DNA of 38,248 nt from Desulfobacteraceae bacterium. GTDB lineage: Bacteria > Desulfobacterota > Desulfobacteria > Desulfobacterales > Desulfobacteraceae. Below, piece after piece: positions 17,382 to 26,000 of this stretch. Numbering within the stretch: the stretch's first letter is position 1; every line of letters starts with the position of its first letter. The position numbers and the translations under genes were made by a program. The stretch is taken from NCBI GenBank assembly GCA_004796375.1, contig QZLA01000104.1, positions 1-38,248 of the forward strand. The letters are read 5' to 3'. The notes under the pieces were generated by a model. That model made no database searches. It was not told where the DNA came from and saw only the letters and a list, made by a program, of their open reading frames with translations.

Positions 17382-17691
17382 TTCATTCCTGTTCTTGTTA
17401 TACTGTATCATGGCTCCTTATTCAGGCCGACCTGAATACTCCTGCAAATTTCCAGAGGTTGAAATATGGCTTTCCTGCAGAAGCAATTCACCACTAAAAA
17501 TCATCCGTATGAATCGGATTCATGTATTTCATCAATCCTATGTTTGTCAATCAAATTTTATCGGCGCTTCCATACTGAGCACCCAGCCCCGTGCTTGATC
17601 TCTTCCGGGAAACATGGTACATGTCCCTTTTTTAATACGGAATAAATCAATGCTTCACCAAATATTAAAACGTACTTCCAGAGGAAGTAAG
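17382..17691. other. Divergent intergenic region of the glycan locus
   Basis: This 310-base stretch separates the methyltransferase (minus) from the hexapeptide acyltransferase (plus) and must hold both promoters. No clear consensus -35/-10 pair, long inverted repeat or RNA gene is visible. Its plus-strand end contains an in-frame ATG at 17650 upstream of the chosen acyltransferase start. Confidence 0.6.
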
Positions 17692-18348
17692 ATGAACATC
17701 CAAATCATCCCCGCTGAAAAGTATCAGGATCTCACAGGTACCACAACAATTGTTAAGGGTAAAAACAACAAAATTATCGTCGATCTTGACCGTACCGCAT
17801 TCAGAGGTACTCATATCCTTGAATTTACCGGAGATAACAATGAGTTGAATCTGGCTTATGATTCGGTTTTCAGACAATGCTCGTTCAAGTTTACCGGAAG
17901 TAACTCAAATATTGTATTTGCCCCGAGCTGCTGGATTAGTATCGGTGCGCATGTATGTGGAAATCACTGCCAAATCTCTGTCGGGCAAAAGACCACCATG
18001 GAGCGTGTACTGGCAGTCTGCCAGGAGGACGGCACCCGGATCACCATCGGGGAGGACTGCATGTTTTCATCAGATGTGTTTTTACGCACCAGTGATTCCC
18101 ACTCGATTATTGACCTTTCCAGTCAAAAACGGATCAACAGGCCCCAGGATGTTACCATTAACAACCACGTATGGGTTGGCCAAAGCGCAAAAATCAACAA
18201 AGGGGTCACCCTGAATGATGATGCGATTATCGCCAATGCCGCTGTTGTGACCACCGATGTTCCCAGCCATACCGTCTTTGGCGGAAATCCCGCCCGGCAG
18301 ATCAAAGATGGGGTGACCTGGTCAAGGGAGCTGCTGCCCTTCGATTAG
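17692..18348 (+). CDS. Hexapeptide-repeat acyltransferase
   Basis: A 218-residue protein with a C-terminal left-handed beta-helix: repeated imperfect hexapeptides such as ITIGEDCMFSSDV, VTINNHVWVGQSAKINKGV and AIIANAAVVTTDV, ending with HTVFGGNPARQIKDG. That last motif is typical of acetyltransferases in polysaccharide clusters that use acetyl-CoA. Residues 1-120 are a divergent N-terminal part that also looks beta-rich. I chose the ATG at 17692, seven bases after AGAGGAAG; a start at 17650 would add 14 residues. It is the only plus-strand gene between leuS and the exporter, so it is transcribed separately. O-acetylation of the exported glycan is inferred from context. Confidence 0.82.
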   Translation: MNIQIIPAEKYQDLTGTTTIVKGKNNKIIVDLDRTAFRGTHILEFTGDNNELNLAYDSVFRQCSFKFTGSNSNIVFAPSCWISIGAHVCGNHCQISVGQKTTMERVLAVCQEDGTRITIGEDCMFSSDVFLRTSDSHSIIDLSSQKRINRPQDVTINNHVWVGQSAKINKGVTLNDDAIIANAAVVTTDVPSHTVFGGNPARQIKDGVTWSRELLPFD

Positions 18349-18373
18349 TCGGATGTACCATCCCGCTATTTTG

Positions 18374-19078
18374 TCATGCAAGCAAATAATCCGTTTTAGA
18401 CAAGCACAGTACGGATCCCGGCGTATAATATTTCCAGCAGTTTTCCGGGATGTTGTATGTTAACAACTCCTCTTTGGAAAAAATGGTGGTCACATCATAT
18501 TCTCCAAGGTTATACACCTTGCCGAGCGTCATATTCAGGTCGTCCCGACCAAATTTCCGGATATGATCATTCTGTCCGAAACGCTCCTTGCGCCGCTCAT
18601 CTGTCAGTTCAGGGGAGGAACAGCAGTCGTAAAATCCGTGGATCACCGGAATGGAACAGATGATTCGTCCGCTCTCTTTCAGGATTCTGTGCATGTGGTA
18701 AAGAACATATGTGTAGTTGCAGGGCAGATGCTCCAGCACATGGCTGTGAATGATCAGATCATAGGTGTGATCCGGGATCGCGTCAAGGTCCTGGCAAAGA
18801 TCCAGTTTTTGAATCCCCTTTGCAAAGGGATAATTTGCCGGAAACAGATCCGCAAAACAGCACCCCTCTTTTGCAATCCCGTATAAATAATCTGCAAGCC
18901 CTTTCTCTGGTGCAATATGCAGTATCTTTGAGTTTTCATTAACCAAATCAAACTTCTGTATAAACAACGCCATCAAGCGGGTTCTTTCAAGGGAACTGCA
19001 CTTTGAACATCGTACCGCCTTTCTGGCGTTCATGCGGACGAACTTTCCGTTACCGCAGATATTACAGGTCATCTTCAT
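18374..19078 (-). CDS. Zinc-ribbon SAM methyltransferase
   Basis: A 234-residue protein opening with a zinc-ribbon: CNICG and CSKC (residues 4-24) followed by SLERTRL. This is a recognised type in which the zinc knuckle is fused to a methyltransferase. The SAM domain has ILHIAPEKG, DLIIHSHVLEHL and ILKESGRIICSIPV. I chose the ATG at 19078, with AGGA seven bases away; it begins 11 bases after the stop of the GT2 gene upstream. The HSHVLEHL segment matches the EHL pattern of the family. A role in methylating a glycan or its carrier is inferred from context. Confidence 0.8.
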   Translation of the reverse strand: MKMTCNICGNGKFVRMNARKAVRCSKCSSLERTRLMALFIQKFDLVNENSKILHIAPEKGLADYLYGIAKEGCCFADLFPANYPFAKGIQKLDLCQDLDAIPDHTYDLIIHSHVLEHLPCNYTYVLYHMHRILKESGRIICSIPVIHGFYDCCSSPELTDERRKERFGQNDHIRKFGRDDLNMTLGKVYNLGEYDVTTIFSKEELLTYNIPENCWKYYTPGSVLCLSKTDYLLA

Positions 19079-19089
19079 ATTCAATCCTG

Positions 19090-19866
19090 TCAATAAAACT
19101 GGTATCCCCATTTGTTAAAGTATTTAAAAGCACTCAGCACGAAAATATAAAACCACCGGGCTTTTTTATGGGCCATCCGTTCCCATCGATGCACAACCAC
19201 AGCCTCGGGAAAACTGACGGTCCGGGCATGATTCTGAACTTTCCGGCATAAATCCACGTCCTCAAAGTATAAAAAGAAGCGTTCGTCAAACCCGGATACC
19301 TGCCGAATCAAATCGGTCCTGCAAAACATGAAACAACCCGAGATGAAAGGTACATCCACCACTGAGTGATACGCATCATCTCTCATCTCATATTGATCCA
19401 GCCGTTTCCTAAACATGCGGGTAATGAAGCCGGGGGCAAACCGCCTGAGTGACAGGTCAAGAATGGTGGGGTAGCGCTTGTACAAGTATTGCATGGTACC
19501 GTCAGTATTGAGTACATTGGCGGAACATAATCCGACATCTTCGTTTTCCTCCATGAAAACGAACAGTTTTTCAAAGGTATCCGGCATGATGATCATGTCT
19601 GAGTTCATGAATACGATGTATTTTCCGTTGGCACGCCTCAGATTATGGTTATGATTGGTACCGTATCCGAAACACCTCGAATTCTGATAACTTAAGACGC
19701 CAGGGTAGTTCTGCTGCATGAAGTCCCAGGTCCCGTCCGAGGAACTATTGTCCACATGCAGGATCTCATGGTTGATGTTATTCAGACTCTTGATCAATGA
19801 CGGCATCAACAGTTCAAGATCGGCTTTACTGTTATGGGAGACAATCGAAATCGTTAACTGGGTCAA
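19090..19866 (-). CDS. GT2 glycosyltransferase, rhamnosyltransferase-like
   Basis: A 258-residue protein with a GT-A fold, family GT2. It starts LTISIVSHNSKADLELL, contains VDNSSSDGT (nucleotide-sugar site), FMNSDM (the DxD-like position) and the FLYFEDVDLCRK segment typical of rhamnosyltransferase-type enzymes. It probably adds one sugar to the glycan from a nucleotide-sugar donor at the cytoplasmic face. The start appears to be a TTG with a GGGGAAAAG sequence ahead of it. It lies between the sulfotransferase and the zinc-ribbon methyltransferase with very short gaps, so all three are probably one transcript. Confidence 0.86.
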   Translation of the reverse strand: MTQLTISIVSHNSKADLELLMPSLIKSLNNINHEILHVDNSSSDGTWDFMQQNYPGVLSYQNSRCFGYGTNHNHNLRRANGKYIVFMNSDMIIMPDTFEKLFVFMEENEDVGLCSANVLNTDGTMQYLYKRYPTILDLSLRRFAPGFITRMFRKRLDQYEMRDDAYHSVVDVPFISGCFMFCRTDLIRQVSGFDERFFLYFEDVDLCRKVQNHARTVSFPEAVVVHRWERMAHKKARWFYIFVLSAFKYFNKWGYQFY

Positions 19867-19890
19867 AAGCTTTTCCCCTGCATTAAAAGG

Positions 19891-20772
19891 CTATCGTCGT
19901 GAATCATAGCCGTAAAGTGCCATCATCTCACGCACATTTTCCGATAACGGAACATCAACGGTATTTCCCCTGGAATCCGGATGAAGTCCTTGGGGCAGAA
20001 TACCAAAATCATGACCAGCTTGAATCTTCTCTTTAAGGTCATCTGGAATATCCAGGCCAGTAAACTCCCAGATGTCAGATAATAATGCTGCCGGACGCTC
20101 GCAAAAATCTTCAAAACGAACCGTATAAATGGGAAAGCGCTTCCTGCGCTTTTCTTGAGCCACAAGCCTTTCAAAATGGGCCCATGTTTCAAGTATGACG
20201 GATGGGTCCTCGCAACGCGGAGATCCATAGCGGGCTCCCAGGTCATACTTGGGCAGCAACCGTGGAATACTGTTTAAAAAGTCAAAGGGGTTTCGCACAA
20301 TATGCACGTACCGGGTATCGGGAAAATGACTATATACCCAGTCATTCACTGGTTTTTCACTCTGCTGGTTGGGTTTTTTGTCCCCGATGCACAATGGGAT
20401 TTTACTGGTGGGCTTGATCCACTGGGTGCCTGTTTTCATCAGATGCTGCTGGCATTTCTGATAACACTCCATGGGGGTCATCTGCTCATAGGCATCTAAA
20501 ATATGACGGCACTTCTCCAGGGTCACTTCAGTACTGTGGTATTCATCCCTGGGATAATATTCGAATGGAATCCCATTATACCGGTTATACAGAATCCAGA
20601 TGATATCTGTTTCATGGGTAATAAAAATATCGGGATGGAGATTGATCTTATGGGCAAGCACTGTTGTGCCGGATCTCTTGTTGCCGATAAAAAACAGGTG
20701 CCTGCATCGATTTTTTTCCGACCCCCGGGATTCAAACATTGATTTCAGCCATCCTAACATCCTGCCACTCAT
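19891..20772 (-). CDS. PAPS-dependent sulfotransferase
   Basis: A 293-residue protein. The PAPS-binding 5' loop is FFIGNKRSGTTVLAHKIN near residue 28, and the 3' phosphate motif is YVHIVRNPFDFLNSIPR. Both are hallmarks of the sulfotransferase family, which transfers sulfate from PAPS to hydroxyl groups of sugars or other acceptors. It has no signal peptide and would act in the cytoplasm before export. The adjacent glycosyltransferases and exporter suggest that the acceptor is the growing glycan; this is inferred. A 141-base gap separates it from the GT2 gene upstream. Confidence 0.85.
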   Translation of the reverse strand: MSGRMLGWLKSMFESRGSEKNRCRHLFFIGNKRSGTTVLAHKINLHPDIFITHETDIIWILYNRYNGIPFEYYPRDEYHSTEVTLEKCRHILDAYEQMTPMECYQKCQQHLMKTGTQWIKPTSKIPLCIGDKKPNQQSEKPVNDWVYSHFPDTRYVHIVRNPFDFLNSIPRLLPKYDLGARYGSPRCEDPSVILETWAHFERLVAQEKRRKRFPIYTVRFEDFCERPAALLSDIWEFTGLDIPDDLKEKIQAGHDFGILPQGLHPDSRGNTVDVPLSENVREMMALYGYDSRR

Positions 20773-20913
20773 TCCCCTCGTTTTATTCTGTATCCATACT
20801 TATTTTTCGACCCTCACACGGTTATTAGAGAAACCTTCAAATGTCAAGCCCGGGATCATCTTTTTATACACCCTTAAAACAGTAGACACCATCGAGCTAC
20901 CCGGCAACCCATT

Positions 20914-21930
20914 TCACATGAATAAATAGGATATGATCTGCCTGACCCTGCCGTATTTGAACACCCCCAGGCGCCTGTAAAGGCGTTTCCTTGCCAGAAA
21001 CCCTTTAGCCTGCATACCGCAGAATCCGGATACCACTTCATGATTGACCCCAAATGACTGAAGACGACCTTTTAAGGCAACCGCCTGGGGGGCGGTATTT
21101 TTCAGGACCTGGTACCATCCCAGAAGCCTTTTGAAAGACCGGTTCGCAAAGTAACTTTTCCAGTTCCGGGCCCCAACCGCATTTTGCCTGTGCTGACGAT
21201 AATTCACCAGGGGTGTTTCGATGGTAATAATGTGACCCGTGATCAAGGCAATCAGCGCCACCCACCAATCGTATATCACTGCCTCTGGGGGGATCGGGCA
21301 AACCCGTTTCAACAACGACCGGTTCACGACCATCGTGCACCCGCTGACAAAATTGTGAATCAAAAGGCACTGAATCTGTTTCATGCGTTGCGGGTCTATA
21401 TTCTGGAACTTCCACATGGATCTGCTGATCTCATTCATATCTGTATCACACACCCTGAGATCAGAATGAACCAGCACTGGCGTTGCAGTCCCCCAGCGTC
21501 TCAAAGCACACTCCATTGCCATAACCTGTATGGACAGTTTTTCCTTGTGCCAGACGTCATCTTGATCGCAAATTGCCAATATATCAGCATCGGAGTGTTC
21601 CATCAACACGCTGAAACTCCGGGTAGGCCCCAAATGTTCACCGGAAAGCGCCATGATGAAAAATCGTTCAGGCCATTGGTCCTGATACCTGCGAATGATG
21701 TCAAGACTGCTGTCTGTTGACCCATCATCCCGAATGGTCATCTTCCAGCAGGGATAGGTTTGATCGAGGATGGAATCCAGAAGCGAAGGGAGATAGTCCT
21801 CCCCATTATAGGTCGACAACAGGATCTCCACCCTGGCATATCTATCGGCCATCCATTGACTACTGTTTGCTGACACGGCGGTCATCTCCTGCAACGGCCA
21901 TGATGTGACGGTCTTGTATTGTATAGGCAT
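20914..21930 (-). CDS. GT2 glycosyltransferase, O-antigen type
   Basis: A 338-residue GT-A enzyme: VEILLSTYNGEDYLPSLLDSIL, then RDDGSTDSS, and CDQDDVW, which carries the DxD metal site. A C-terminal helical region of about 120 residues follows the catalytic domain and may bind the membrane or acceptor. The catalytic domain starts near residue 33, so the N-terminus of the frame may be over-long; starts at 21885 or 21852 are also in frame, and none has an ideal ribosome site. The 5' end overlaps the upstream GT4 gene by 49 bases with the longest start. Confidence 0.83.
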   Translation of the reverse strand: MPIQYKTVTSWPLQEMTAVSANSSQWMADRYARVEILLSTYNGEDYLPSLLDSILDQTYPCWKMTIRDDGSTDSSLDIIRRYQDQWPERFFIMALSGEHLGPTRSFSVLMEHSDADILAICDQDDVWHKEKLSIQVMAMECALRRWGTATPVLVHSDLRVCDTDMNEISRSMWKFQNIDPQRMKQIQCLLIHNFVSGCTMVVNRSLLKRVCPIPPEAVIYDWWVALIALITGHIITIETPLVNYRQHRQNAVGARNWKSYFANRSFKRLLGWYQVLKNTAPQAVALKGRLQSFGVNHEVVSGFCGMQAKGFLARKRLYRRLGVFKYGRVRQIISYLFM

Positions 21931-23093
21931 GCACCAATATGACCTGAAATCTCCTTTATGTAATTCTCTTTTCCGAACCGGTTGAAGATGTCCGCCTGCC
22001 CTGCGTTCAAGATTCTTTCATACACCTTTGGGCGATTGAGTAGCAGCTCAATTTTGTCTGCAAGCCCGGTATAATTCCCGGGTTCATACAACAAGCCTGT
22101 AAAATCATCCTGTATGACCTCCGGTATCCCCCCGTTGTTGGTTCCGATCACAGGCGTTCCGTTGAGGAGTGACTCCACAGCCACCCGTCCAAAGGCTTCG
22201 CACTTTGAGCACACCAGGGTTATTGCGGCCTGTTGATACAACCGGTCGATATCTTCAACAACACCTTCGAAATTCAATACATGCCTCCCCATACCGTCAT
22301 ATTCAGACAGGATGGATTCCAGATACTCAGGATACCCTGCCAGGCTGTTCCCGGCGATCTTCAATGTAACCTTCAGCCCCCGTTGAATGAGCATCTTCAG
22401 TGCCAGCACTGCCTGCTCATGTCCCTTCTGAGGCATGACACTGCCCACCATCAGCAACACAGGAAACTCTGACAGAGTGACACTCTTCTTGTATTTAAGC
22501 GTGGCATCAACCCTGTTATAATGTGCCACATCAAACCCGTTGTAGGTCACTGATAAAGGCGTACGCCACTTCCTTAACCTGTAAAGCTTTTGTCTGACAG
22601 CCGATGAGTTGCAGATGACGGCCTTTGAAAACCGCTCTATGATTGACATGGACATAGAAGCCCCCCAATCGTACAATCCGTCAAAATCCTCTTCCACAAA
22701 CTCCCTGGCATGCCAAATGTGGGGGATTTTCAGAATCCTGGCCGCCAAAGCACCTGAAGGGACCACCAGAGAATTGGTATATACCAGGTCTGGATCGATC
22801 CGTTTAAGGGTCAGTAACACCGCCGGCAGGGTTACCAGATTCACCACCAGCCTGACAAGCCGCTTGACCACCCAACGCCCGCGCTTGCCGGTCCAGAAGA
22901 CATAAGGCACAATGTATGTTTTAATTCCCATAGACCTGGCATGGACAACGAGCGGTCCCTTCTCAGGGGCAAGGAGAACCGCCTGCAGCCGACCGCTCTC
23001 GTTGATGCCCTGCATGAGTGTCAGCAGGGATTTCTCAGCCCCATTCATGCGGCTTTGGTGAGATATGAAGCAGATGATCGGCCGATTTCTCAT
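21882..23093 (-). CDS. GT4 (GT-B) glycosyltransferase
   Basis: A 403-residue protein. The N-terminal domain (IICFISHQSRMNGAEKSLLTL) binds the acceptor and the C-terminal Rossmann domain contains VGSVMPQKGHEQAV and CEAFGRVAVESLLNGTPVIGT, the EX7E motif of retaining GT4 enzymes. The family includes mannosyl- and glucosyltransferases using nucleotide sugars. Its ATG overlaps the stop of the 1522-residue gene by four bases (ATGA), a strong sign of translational coupling. It probably extends or caps the same glycan. Confidence 0.9.
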   Translation of the reverse strand: MRNRPIICFISHQSRMNGAEKSLLTLMQGINESGRLQAVLLAPEKGPLVVHARSMGIKTYIVPYVFWTGKRGRWVVKRLVRLVVNLVTLPAVLLTLKRIDPDLVYTNSLVVPSGALAARILKIPHIWHAREFVEEDFDGLYDWGASMSMSIIERFSKAVICNSSAVRQKLYRLRKWRTPLSVTYNGFDVAHYNRVDATLKYKKSVTLSEFPVLLMVGSVMPQKGHEQAVLALKMLIQRGLKVTLKIAGNSLAGYPEYLESILSEYDGMGRHVLNFEGVVEDIDRLYQQAAITLVCSKCEAFGRVAVESLLNGTPVIGTNNGGIPEVIQDDFTGLLYEPGNYTGLADKIELLLNRPKVYERILNAGQADIFNRFGKENYIKEISGHIGACLYNTRPSHHGRCRR

Positions 23094-26000
23094 TTGATCT
23101 GTTCAAACAGCGACATCCATTGGTTTACATTGTGCTTGAGCAGGTATTGATCCAATACCACTTTGAGTGCATTCTCCTTCAACCGCAGTCTCAGTTTCTC
23201 ATCTACCGAAAGCCGGACCAGGGCATTCAACCATTGTTCAGTCGAATCTGCCTCAACCAGCAGGCCGGTCGCTTCGTGATCGATGACCTGGTCATACGCC
23301 CCGACCCGTGAATAGATTCCGGCTGCGCCAAGCGCCGTATACTCTAAAAACTTCAATTCGCTTTTACTTTGGTTCAATGGCGTGTCGGCCAGGGGAGCAA
23401 CGGCTATATCCCAGTCAACGCTTCTCCTGAGCCACCTGACAAACTCAGGATACTCGCCGCTTTCCTTTGGGATTCTAATCCGGTTATACCATGCCTTGCT
23501 CAATAACGGGTCTTTTTGGCCGCCGATCATTGAAAACTCTAACCGGATTCCATGCTCATGTAAGAGCACATCCTTTGCCATGGGAACAACCTCTTTTAAA
23601 ATATCCAAATCACCGCCATGGGTATAGGTCCCCATGTAGCCAACCCGTATCTCTTTGGCAGTGGTTCTTTTTTGGGAAACTTTAGCCCCGGCAGGAGAAA
23701 ACCACAAGGATTCATCCAGGCTGTTCCTGATAACCCGGATATTTGAGGACAGGTCTGAAAGCGCCTTTTTCAATGAAGGTGTGGACACAACGACTGCAGA
23801 GGATTGATGACACAGTCGTTTTATATTCGATATCCTGGATTTGTATGCCGCGTATTCCGGGTGTTCTTCATCAATACCCAGAATATTATCATCAATCTCA
23901 TAAATGATAGGAACGGTTTGCGTTTTTGCCCACTCAAGGACACCATCAAGGTTGTCTTCAACAAGGCAGTCCCTTTGAACGAGAATGTAATCGACCCTAT
24001 GGCGGCTGGCATGATCTTCCAGCAAAGACCTGCCGTCACCGGGGGGCATGACATGCAACACGTATTTATCAGAGATCAAGGGATGATTTAACGGTAAAAG
24101 ACAACGGATATGGGAGGAACCGGGAAATTTTCCCCCTCCCTGGGGAGTAAACAGGACAATGTTCCGGACGGTCCGTTTCATTCCCCCGGACGCCATTACC
24201 TGGCGATAGATTGACATATATTCATCTGCCATCTGCCGGGTGGTTTTAAAACGAATCCTACATACCCCCTGTCGGACATTTTCAAAACCCTTTTGATCAC
24301 GAACGATATCCAGAATGATATCATAGCTTTTTTCAGGACTCTCCAATTCTAAGAACCAGCCCCCGTCTTGAGCTCTCATACGCTCACCGATGGTACCAAT
24401 ATCAAAAGACAGAACCGGAATGCCAGAGGCCCATGCTTCAGAAAGTGTATGGCAATAGGTTTCAGGCCAGATTGAAAAGATGCCGATGAATGCCGGGCAG
24501 ATATCATTCACTTTTTCCTGAAAATTCTCCCGGTTATATGTTCCGTGATAGATCCCGCACCCGTCAAGATCCTTTGAGGCCGTTCCCAGAAAATGAAACT
24601 CAATTTGATTCGACGTGTCCGCCTTTTTTAAGGATCGTATAAATTCACTGCCTTTGTGGTCCTCTATATTGCCCGGGATCAGTATCTTGATTTTTCCCCC
24701 AGGTCCGGGTAACCGGGCACGGGTCTGATGGGAATAATCAAAATCTCTCCCATGCTCGATGACCTTGAATACACTGTCCTTCAACTCCGGATATGCTTTC
24801 AAATAAATACGACGGGTATACTCCGATGTGGTGACAAAGGCCTTGCAGTGGGTCATGACCCGGCTGACCTGATCACGCCATTCGGGAATCCAGTCCTTCA
24901 GGCGCGGCAAATCCTTGAGCAGTCCGGACGGGATCCGGCACTGTCCTCCCCCGGGGGAGCATGTTCCGGCACAATATCTTTTGTCATGGTCTAGAAGATG
25001 GATTGAAGGACACACATGGTAGAAATCATGGAAAGAGAATACCACGCCAATGCCAAGGCTGCTGCAAATGGACGGCAGGTCAAAACTGTGCTTGAACAGA
25101 TGGCGGATATGAACCAGCTCGATATGGTAATTCACCAGGATTGAAAAGTAGATCTGCTGAAACTGCTCAGACGTAAACTGCTTTGCCGACCATGATGAGG
25201 TCAGCCGGTATCTGCAGATCTCAACCGATCGTTCGCCATCAACCCCCCTTAAAATCAGATGGGTAGATGTGGAGGTCAGCATATAACACTCATGGCTGCT
25301 GCAGATATGCCCCATCAGGTCCTGGTTGGTGGCTGGTGTTCCTCCGGTTCCCTCATGCAGGACATACAGGATTCTCAAATGATCACTGGGCCGTGAATCT
25401 GATTCATGATGCATGGCGGTGTGGATGCGTTTCCGGATATCCTCAATGGTCTTGGATGATAAAAATTTCCTGACCAACCCGGTATACTCAGGGTGAAGTC
25501 TATCCAGTATTTTCCTGTTTTCTTTAATCAGTGCCGCTTTTTCACCTGAAAATGAGGCTGAGTTTTTGTGATAGATAAATGACGCGTCATCAATCACATG
25601 CGTCCACCCTTTCTTCATGGCGCGCATGCAGAAATCATTTTCCTCCCCGTAGCCCCGGTGAAAATTGACGTGATCGAACACCCCGATTTCATCAATTACG
25701 CGGCGTTTGATATACATGCAGAACCCGTTTCCGGTTGGAACCTCAGGGTAAATACGACCGGATATCCTTTCCACAAGACGGGCCATACCATCAATGGTCA
25801 GGTGAGGAACGATCTCGTCATTCTTTCCTGCGAAAGGAACTGAAAATGCACCGGATGCATTGGAAAATGGCGTTACCGTAGCGATTTTTTTCTTTGAATA
25901 CGCAGTGATGAACAGTTTTTGCAACCAACGCGGGGTCACCACGGTGTCTGAATTCAATAAAACAACATCCCCCTTGGCCTGCTCCATGCCAAGATTTACA

